Of a stretch of DNA of 11,290 bases, positions 6,883 through 11,290 are shown piece after piece. The DNA is from an uncultured Clostridia bacterium (GTDB lineage Bacteria > Bacillota_A > Clostridia > Christensenellales > CAG-138): assembly GCA_937877295.1 (NCBI GenBank), contig CALFIV010000316.1:1-11290 (forward strand), in the 5' to 3' direction. Both the position numbers and the translations under genes were made by a program. Each line of letters starts with the position of its first letter. Positions within the stretch are counted from its first letter, which is position 1. The notes beneath the pieces are model-generated. The model had not been told where the DNA came from. It saw nothing but the letters and a program-made list of their open reading frames with translations, and ran no database searches.

Positions 6883-7332
6883 TTATTTGATCGAAACCGT
6901 CCATTCCCCGTCACGGACGACATACTGAAACTCCGTCAGCTGCGACGTGTTGAACACCCTTAGAAGCGCAGGAAAATCGTCGACCGTGTTCACTTCGGAA
7001 AGCCGGTCATACGCGATCCATTCCATCTCGCCTTCCTCCGAAGACGCGAGCGTTCCTTCAAATTCGCTCGTCTTGAACAGAAGGACGACGTATCTGCCGC
7101 CCTCGATCGGAAACTGCTTTACGCCAACCAGTCGCGGATCACGGATCTTGAGTCCGGTTTCTTCCTGCATTTCCCGGATCACCGCATCCACGAAGGATTC
7201 GCCCGGCTCCACGTGCCCGCCCGGCAGGGCATATCCCTGCCAGTCCGCCTTTACCCGGTTTTGCAGAAGAATGCTGCCGTCCTTCTCGATCAAACACAGC
7301 ACGGTCAGTTCAACAGTCTCCGTTCTGCTCAT
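6883..7332 (-). CDS. NUDIX hydrolase, MutT-like (nucleotide or nucleoside-diphosphate-derivative pyrophosphatase)
   Basis: This 149-residue cytoplasmic protein carries a complete NUDIX box from Gly39 to Leu61: Gly39, Glu45, then REMQEETGL with Arg53, Glu54, Glu57, Glu58 and Gly60, which bind Mg2+ and catalyse pyrophosphate-bond cleavage. The preceding WQGYALPGGHVEPGE is typical of MutT-like members acting on oxidised or non-canonical dNTPs, but family membership alone does not set the substrate. The frame is open upstream to 7545, but the ATG at 7332 is chosen because AAGGAG lies seven bases before it and it starts 14 bases after the aldolase stop. The upstream extension is Arg-rich shadow of the aldolase frame. 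It is the third gene of the operon. Confidence 0.9.
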   Translation of the reverse strand: MSRTETVELTVLCLIEKDGSILLQNRVKADWQGYALPGGHVEPGESFVDAVIREMQEETGLKIRDPRLVGVKQFPIEGGRYVVLLFKTSEFEGTLASSEEGEMEWIAYDRLSEVNTVDDFPALLRVFNTSQLTEFQYVVRDGEWTVSIK

Positions 7333-7346
7333 CCTTCGCTCCTTTT

Positions 7347-8387
7347 TCACAGCGCCGCTTTTTCGGGCAGAACGGCTTCGAGCTCGTCCACGTCCGCATC
7401 GGTGGTAGACCAGCTCGCCGTAAAGCGAACGATCCAAAGTCCCTGCGGGTTCAAGCCCCACAGATCGAAGCCGACGCGCGTCTGCAGCGCTTTGACCTCC
7501 GCATCGGAAAGCAGTACAAACTGCTGATTGGTCGGCGATTCCCATGCAAACGGATAGCCCTTCTTTTTGAGAATGTCGCGGATGCGGCGCGCAAGGCGGA
7601 TTGTCTCGACGCCGATCGCTTCATACAAACCGTCGGTGAACATTGCGTCGAACTGCACGCCTAAGATCCGGCCCTTTGCGAGCAGCCCGCCGTGGCGCTT
7701 GATCTGACTCATCAGGTGCTTCGGCGTTTCCCGCGTGAAGACCACCGCTTCGCCGCACAGCAGCCCTAGCTTCGTTCCGCCGATGCTGAACGCGTCGCAG
7801 TACGTCGCGAGATCGGAAAGGGAAAGCTCGTTTTCGGGACAGCCGAGCGCATAGCCGAGCCGCGCGCCGTCCACATAGAGCTTCATGTCATAACGGTCGC
7901 ACAGCGCGCGGATGTGCCGCATCTGTGCCTTGCTGTAAAGCGTGCCGTACTCGGTCGGATGCGTCAGGTATACAAGCCCCGGGCGCACCATGTGCTCGTG
8001 CGTGGCGTCGGCATAGAACGCGTGCAGATACGATTCGAGCGCGCCGACGTCCAGTACGCCGTCGTTCTCCGCGATCGCAAGGACCTTATGGCCGGTAAAC
8101 TCGATCGCGCCTGCCTCATGGACGTTGATATGCCCGGTGCATGCCGAAAGTACGCCCTCGAACGGTTCGAGCAGCAGATCGATGACGATTTGATTGGTCT
8201 GCGTACCGGCGGTCAGAAACGTAACCGTCGAGACCGGCGCGCCGATCGCGGCTTTGATCTTGTCCGCGGCCTTTGCGGTGTACGGATCGAAGCCGTAACC
8301 GCTCATCTGCTCCAGATTGGTGCGGATCAGCGCATCGAGAATTTTGGGATGCGCGCCTTCGGTGTAATCGCATTCAAATGTCCTCAT
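7347..8387 (-). CDS. Threonine aldolase family protein (low-specificity L-threonine/L-allo-threonine aldolase-like, PLP)
   Basis: The 346-residue product belongs to the beta-eliminating lyase/threonine aldolase family, cytoplasmic PLP enzymes that split beta-hydroxy amino acids such as threonine into glycine and an aldehyde. Visible features are GTQTN (61-65), in the loop that holds the PLP phosphate; NVHEAGAIEF (88-97), with His90 expected to stack on the cofactor; YVDGARLGYA (171-180), with Asp173 for the pyridine nitrogen; and SIGGTKLGLLCGEA (201-214), with Lys206 as the Schiff-base lysine. All key residues are present. GGAGGA lies about nine bases before the ATG at 8387. The start overlaps the end of the thioesterase gene by 14 bases, and the NUDIX gene follows 14 bases after the stop, so the three are co-transcribed. 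Related enzymes with different substrates exist, so the exact reaction is moderately certain. Confidence 0.9.
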   Translation of the reverse strand: MRTFECDYTEGAHPKILDALIRTNLEQMSGYGFDPYTAKAADKIKAAIGAPVSTVTFLTAGTQTNQIVIDLLLEPFEGVLSACTGHINVHEAGAIEFTGHKVLAIAENDGVLDVGALESYLHAFYADATHEHMVRPGLVYLTHPTEYGTLYSKAQMRHIRALCDRYDMKLYVDGARLGYALGCPENELSLSDLATYCDAFSIGGTKLGLLCGEAVVFTRETPKHLMSQIKRHGGLLAKGRILGVQFDAMFTDGLYEAIGVETIRLARRIRDILKKKGYPFAWESPTNQQFVLLSDAEVKALQTRVGFDLWGLNPQGLWIVRFTASWSTTDADVDELEAVLPEKAAL

Positions 8388-8802
8388 GGGTGTTTTCCTC
8401 CAAAAGGGTCTTCAAAATCGCATCAAGCTCCGGCAGCACGTCCTTTGGCGCGACCATTCTGCCGTCTTTTAAAAAGCAATGCTTTGAGCCTGCAACCGTG
8501 CAGAGCGTGCCTTGCGTGAGGTTATGGATCGTATAGCCGAGCTCCAGAATCCTGCCGTTATAGCGTGTGACGCGCACCGCAACCTCGAACGTTTCGGCGA
8601 AGCGGACCGGCTTTTTGTAGTCGATCGAGATGCCGATGACCGGCACGACCACGCCGCGCCGCTCGATCTTGTCATAGCCGCAGCCGAGCGCGTTCATAAA
8701 CGCAACGCGCGCTTCCTCCATCCATTTGACATAGTTTGCATGATGGATGATCCCCATCTGATCCGTTTCATGATATTGCGCCGTTCTGCGATACGCTTCC
8801 AT
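8374..8802 (-). CDS. Acyl-CoA thioesterase, 4HBT/YbgC family (hotdog fold)
   Basis: This is a 142-residue protein of standard length for the 4-hydroxybenzoyl-CoA thioesterase family, which hydrolyses acyl-CoA or acyl-ACP thioesters as a hotdog-fold oligomer in the cytoplasm. The N-terminal ETDQMGIIHHANYVKWMEEAR (from residue 12) is the family signature, with Asp14 as the likely catalytic residue. IGISIDYKKPVRFAETFEV and the NGRILELGYTI strand complete the fold. The open frame reaches 8919, but the ATG at 8802 is chosen because GGGAGG lies seven bases upstream; the longer version would run through the predicted divergent promoters. It is the first gene of the operon with the aldolase and NUDIX genes. 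The acyl substrate is unknown. Confidence 0.88.
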   Translation of the reverse strand: MEAYRRTAQYHETDQMGIIHHANYVKWMEEARVAFMNALGCGYDKIERRGVVVPVIGISIDYKKPVRFAETFEVAVRVTRYNGRILELGYTIHNLTQGTLCTVAGSKHCFLKDGRMVAPKDVLPELDAILKTLLEENTHEDI

Positions 8803-8830
8803 TGCCGCCTCCCGATGCGTCGTTATTCTT

Positions 8831-8859
8831 GTTTTACCATGTTCTATGGAAAAAAGCAA
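8831..8859 (-). promoter_or_regulatory. Candidate promoter of the thioesterase-aldolase-NUDIX operon, with a dyad in the spacer
   Basis: On the minus strand, TTGCTT (8859-8854) and TAAAAC (8836-8831) are separated by 17 bases and lie about 28 bases before the thioesterase ATG. A palindrome at 8832-8854 (9-base arms around GTTCT, one mismatch) spans the spacer and -10 box and could be an operator. The -35 is weak. Confidence 0.4.
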
Positions 8860-8867
8860 TACGAAGC

Positions 8868-8895
8868 TTGACAATCGTCGCAAACGTGGTATACT
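8868..8895 (+). promoter_or_regulatory. Promoter of the ArsR-family regulator gene
   Basis: A perfect -35 TTGACA (8868-8873) and a near-perfect TATACT -10 (8890-8895) are separated by 16 bases, with TG one base before the -10 (extended -10). It is back to back with the thioesterase promoter, the two -35 boxes lying eight bases apart. Transcription should start within the operator at 8900-8923. Confidence 0.8.
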
Positions 8896-8899
8896 GTTC

Positions 8900-8923
8900 T
8901 TAGTTGAACGATTGCTCAACTAA
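8900..8923 (+). promoter_or_regulatory. ArsR/CadC-type operator at the regulator's own promoter
   Basis: TTAGTTGA (8900-8907) and TCAACTAA (8916-8923) are perfect 8-base inverted arms around an 8-base spacer. The site covers the expected transcription start, just after the -10, so a bound repressor would block its own transcription. A related site lies before the ATPase gene, with 17 of 21 bases identical between 8902-8922 and 9321-9341. Confidence 0.75.
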
Positions 8924-8940
8924 ACCATTTAGAGGAGGCA

Positions 8941-9297
8941 ATGATGGACCGTCTGCCGGTATGCGAATGTGAATCCGTCCACACGGACGTTGTAAATGCG
9001 GTTCGGCCGCAGCTTCTTGCGGATGCGGAGGCGATCGACCTCGCGTCGCTGTTTAAACTGTTCGGCGACGGCACGCGCGTGCGCATTCTGCAGGCGCTGC
9101 GGGTTCACGAGCTTTGCGTATGCGATCTTGCCTGCATTCTCGGCATGACCAAATCGGCGATCTCGCACCAGCTCAAGGCGCTGCGTCTTTCGAATCTCGT
9201 CAAGTTTCGCAGGGAGGCGCAAAACGTCTTCTATTCGCTGGCCGACGAGCATGTGGAAGCGATTCTCGACATCGGGCTGGAACATTTGCGCGAATGA
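8941..9297 (+). CDS. ArsR/SmtB-family metal-sensing repressor, CadC-like
   Basis: This 118-residue winged-helix repressor should release DNA when Zn, Cd or Pb binds. The DNA-binding part is FKLFGDGTRVRILQAL through the recognition helix TKSAISHQLKALR (70-82). Two metal sites look complete. One is the alpha3N site, ELCVCD with Cys59 and Cys61 plus the N-terminal Cys8 and Cys10, as in CadC (Cd/Pb/Bi). The other is the alpha5 dimer-interface site, Asp102, His104, His115 and Glu118, spaced as in SmtB and CzrA (Zn). The start is ATGATG: AGGAGG at 8933-8938 is only two bases from the first ATG and five from the second (8944), so translation may begin at 8944 and give 117 residues. It is followed 65 bases later by the metal ATPase, and the paired operators indicate that it controls both genes. 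Confidence 0.93.
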   Translation: MMDRLPVCECESVHTDVVNAVRPQLLADAEAIDLASLFKLFGDGTRVRILQALRVHELCVCDLACILGMTKSAISHQLKALRLSNLVKFRREAQNVFYSLADEHVEAILDIGLEHLRE

Positions 9298-9311
9298 TCG
9301 CGCTTCTTTTT
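9288..9311 (+). terminator. Short intrinsic terminator overlapping the regulator stop codon
   Basis: GCGCGA (9288-9293) and TCGCGC (9298-9303) form a six-base GC-rich stem around an ATGA loop that contains the regulator's TGA stop. TTCTTTTT follows. It would separate the regulator transcript from the ATPase, which has its own promoter. The stem is short, so efficiency is uncertain. Confidence 0.5.
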
Positions 9312-9320
9312 GCGCCACGT

Positions 9321-9350
9321 TGTTGAACGGTTGAGCAACTATTGTATTTT
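9321..9350 (+). promoter_or_regulatory. Second ArsR/CadC-type operator and candidate promoter for the metal ATPase
   Basis: Bases 9321-9341 match the operator before the regulator at 17 of 21 positions, including GTTGAACG and CAACTA, though the dyad is less perfect. TTGAAC (9323-9328) and TATTTT (9345-9350), 16 bases apart, could be the -35 and -10, so the operator would cover the -35 and spacer. CGGAGGG follows at 9353-9359, just before the ATPase ATG. Confidence 0.65.
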
Positions 9351-9362
9351 ATCGGAGGGCTT

Positions 9363-11290
9363 ATGAAGGACACGGAAACAAAAGAAACCGCTTGCACCTG
9401 CGAGCATGAACACGAACACGAGCATGAACATGAACATGATGTCTGCTGTGCGCATGAAGAACACGAGCATGACGCCTGCTGCGGCGAACATTCGCACGAG
9501 CATCATCATGAGCATGAACACGGGCATGACGCCTGCTGCGAACACGAGCACAAGCATCATGAGCATCATCATGGCCATGACGGCTGCGGATGCGGACACG
9601 ACCACGGGCATCATCACGGCGACGCCTGCGGCTGCGGACACGAGCATGGCGGCGGAGACGAGGAAGAGCACAAAACCATGTTGATCCGGCTGATCGTCGG
9701 CGGCGTGCTGTTTGCTGCGGGGCTGATCTCGCATTTTCTGCATGCGCCGCTGTACGTCGAGCTGCCGCTGTTTCTGGCATGCTACGGTGTGCTTGCCTAC
9801 GACGTCATCCTAAACGGCATTCGCGGGCTGTTCCGCGGGCAGTTCTTCGGCGAATCGCTGCTGATGACGATCTCATCGGTCGGCGCATTCGTGCTGGGCG
9901 AGTACCCCGAGGGCGCGGCGGTCATGCTCTTCTATCAGCTCGGAGAATTTCTGACCGACCTTGCGCTGGACCGCTCGCAGGATTCGATCCGCGCGATCCT
10001 CGACATCCGCCCCGACACGGCAAACCGGCTGCATGACGGCGAGCTCGAAACGGTCTCCCCTGCCGAGGTTGCAATCGGCGAAACGATTGTCGTCCGCCCG
10101 GGCGAGCGCATTCCTTTGGACGGCGTTGTCCTTTCGGGCACATCCGCTCTGGACACCCGCGCGCTGACCGGCGAATCCGCGCCGCGTACGGCAAACGAGG
10201 GCGACACGGTCCTTTCGGGCTGCATCGCTTTGGACGGCATGCTGACGGTCCGCACCGAAAAGACGTTCGGCGAATCGACGGCTTCCAAGGTCATCCGTCT
10301 CGTCGAGGAAGCGAGCGAGCGCAAGACGCCCGCCGAACGCTTCATCACAAAGTTTGCGCGCTGGTATACGCCCGCCGTCGTCGGCGCGGCGCTGCTGCTG
10401 GCAATCCTTCCTCCGCTGCTCTTCCATGGCGCATGGGGCGAATGGATTCACCGCGCGCTGGTTTTCCTGGTCATCTCCTGCCCCTGCGCACTGGTCATCT
10501 CCATTCCGCTGGCGGTGTTCGGCGGTCTCGGCGCGGCGTCACGCGAGGGCATTCTCATCAAGGGCGGAAACTTTTTGGAAGCGCTCAACCGTGCGCATAC
10601 GGTGGTCTACGATAAGACCGGCACGCTGACCGAGGGCAGCTTTGCCGTGCGTGAAATCCTGCCTGCCGAAGGCTTCACCGCCGACGAAGTTCTGGCGTTT
10701 GCGGCAAAGGCAGAAGCACAGAGCGCGCACCCGATCGCGACCTCGATCCTTGCGGCATACAATAAGCCGATCGATGCTGCGGTACTGTCCGACGTAAAAG
10801 CCATCGGCGGAGAGGGTGTCTGCGTCGTCTCGGAAGGCAAAACGATTACGGTCGGCAATCAGAAGCTGATGCAGCGGCTCGGGCTGTCGGTGGAAGAACC
10901 TGCAGCGGTCGGCACGCGCGCATTCGTTGCGGTCGACAACGTGTATGCAGGCTGCATCGTAATTTCGGACGCGCTGAAGTCCGACAGCAAGGATGCGATC
11001 CGCGGCGTCAAGGCGCTCGGCATCAAACGGCAGATCATGCTGACCGGCGACGCAAAGGCAGTCGGAGACGCGGTAGCGGCGGAGCTGAACTTAGACGGCG
11101 TTTCCTCGGAGCTGCTGCCGGCACAAAAGCTGGAAGCCGTGGAAGAGCTCTATCGCACGATGCCCAAAAACGCGACGCTGCTGTTTGTCGGCGACGGCAT
11201 CAACGATGCGCCGGTGCTTGCGCGGGCGGATGTCGGCATTGCGATGGGTGCGCTCGGTGCAGATGCCGCGATCGAGGCGGCAGATGTGGT
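9363..11290 (+). CDS. Heavy-metal-exporting P1B-type ATPase (Zn/Cd/Pb, CadA/ZntA-like) with His/Cys-rich N-terminus, 3' partial
   Basis: The frame is open from ATG 9363 to the window edge, giving 642 residues with no stop. It pumps divalent soft metals out of the cytoplasm using ATP. Residues 1-105 are a metal-binding-looking tail with 33 His and 12 Cys, including DVCC, DACC, DACC, DGCGC and DACGC units; no ferredoxin-like HMA domain with a CxxC loop is seen. Membrane helices begin at residue 106. Then come TGES (269-272, actuator), CPC (373-375, the metal site in the sixth helix, typical of Zn/Cd and Cu pumps), DKTGT (Asp417, phosphorylated), HP (456-457, P1B hallmark) and GDGINDAP (610-617). 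The last helices, which would separate Zn from Cu specificity, lie outside the window; the Zn/Cd call leans on the CadC-like regulator next door. The start is backed by CGGAGGG four to ten bases upstream. Confidence 0.95.
   Translation, partial: MKDTETKETACTCEHEHEHEHEHEHDVCCAHEEHEHDACCGEHSHEHHHEHEHGHDACCEHEHKHHEHHHGHDGCGCGHDHGHHHGDACGCGHEHGGGDEEEHKTMLIRLIVGGVLFAAGLISHFLHAPLYVELPLFLACYGVLAYDVILNGIRGLFRGQFFGESLLMTISSVGAFVLGEYPEGAAVMLFYQLGEFLTDLALDRSQDSIRAILDIRPDTANRLHDGELETVSPAEVAIGETIVVRPGERIPLDGVVLSGTSALDTRALTGESAPRTANEGDTVLSGCIALDGMLTVRTEKTFGESTASKVIRLVEEASERKTPAERFITKFARWYTPAVVGAALLLAILPPLLFHGAWGEWIHRALVFLVISCPCALVISIPLAVFGGLGAASREGILIKGGNFLEALNRAHTVVYDKTGTLTEGSFAVREILPAEGFTADEVLAFAAKAEAQSAHPIATSILAAYNKPIDAAVLSDVKAIGGEGVCVVSEGKTITVGNQKLMQRLGLSVEEPAAVGTRAFVAVDNVYAGCIVISDALKSDSKDAIRGVKALGIKRQIMLTGDAKAVGDAVAAELNLDGVSSELLPAQKLEAVEELYRTMPKNATLLFVGDGINDAPVLARADVGIAMGALGADAAIEAADV
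9402..9671 (+). repeat. Low-complexity His/Glu/Cys coding repeat in the ATPase N-terminus
   Basis: The DNA alternates GAR and CAY codons (Glu-His) interrupted by GAC-GCC-TGC-TGC-type (Asp-Ala-Cys-Cys) units at irregular spacing (11, 19, 17 and 14 residues between the Asp-x-Cys starts). Such repeats expand and contract easily, so length may vary between strains. The long reverse-strand frames here, rich in Met/Val or Arg, are a by-product of this bias. Confidence 0.8.

Noticed and set aside
9339..9780. Two minus-strand open frames, one Met/Val-rich and one Arg/His-rich
   Set aside because: Both arise from reading the GAR-CAY repeat of the ATPase tail on the other strand.

Overview
The window reads as a G+C-rich chromosomal segment of a low-characterised Bacillota (Clostridia-like) bacterium. 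The clues are strong AGGAG-type ribosome binding sites in front of most genes, lipoproteins with a lipobox cysteine at residue 20 and a Pro/Glu/Thr/Ala-rich linker, a CadC-like metal sensor, and intrinsic terminators with runs of U. The lineage is an inference; no rRNA or marker gene is present. The window is almost fully coding, with no gap above 300 bases, and no tRNA, IS element, phage gene or CRISPR array was seen.

Layout. (1) Bases 1-1174 (+) hold most of a PatB/MalY-type PLP-dependent C-S lyase, cut by the left edge. It converges on a minus-strand operon, with a bidirectional terminator hairpin between them. (2) Bases 1267-4290 (-) encode a complete ABC importer of the iron-siderophore/B12/heme class in the order FecCD permease, FecE-like ATPase, lipoprotein binding protein. 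A promoter with an overlapping dyad lies upstream. (3) Bases 4446-5300 (-) encode a DUF4097-type beta-repeat lipoprotein with its own terminator. (4) Bases 5343-6755 (-) encode a MATE-family exporter whose leader contains a strong intrinsic terminator downstream of a plausible promoter. (5) Bases 6883-8802 (-) are a compact three-gene operon: a 4-hydroxybenzoyl-CoA-type thioesterase, a threonine-aldolase-family PLP enzyme and a NUDIX hydrolase. (6) Bases 8941-11290 (+) diverge from that operon and form a zinc/cadmium/lead resistance locus: a CadC/SmtB-like ArsR repressor and a P1B-type metal-exporting ATPase that runs off the right edge.

How the genes fit together. The best-resolved system is the metal locus. 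The repressor keeps the ligands of both known ArsR metal sites (a Cys-rich alpha3N site and a D-H-H-E alpha5 site). Two closely related operator-like sequences lie at its own promoter and at the promoter of the ATPase. In the ATPase, the region where an HMA domain is normally found is replaced by about 105 residues with 33 His and 12 Cys. The ABC importer also handles a metal chelate or related cofactor, so the window has metal uptake and metal export genes, separated by unrelated metabolic genes. Several starts were moved inward from the longest open frame to a start with a clear ribosome binding site (ATPase 3238, permease 4290, NUDIX 7332, thioesterase 8802).
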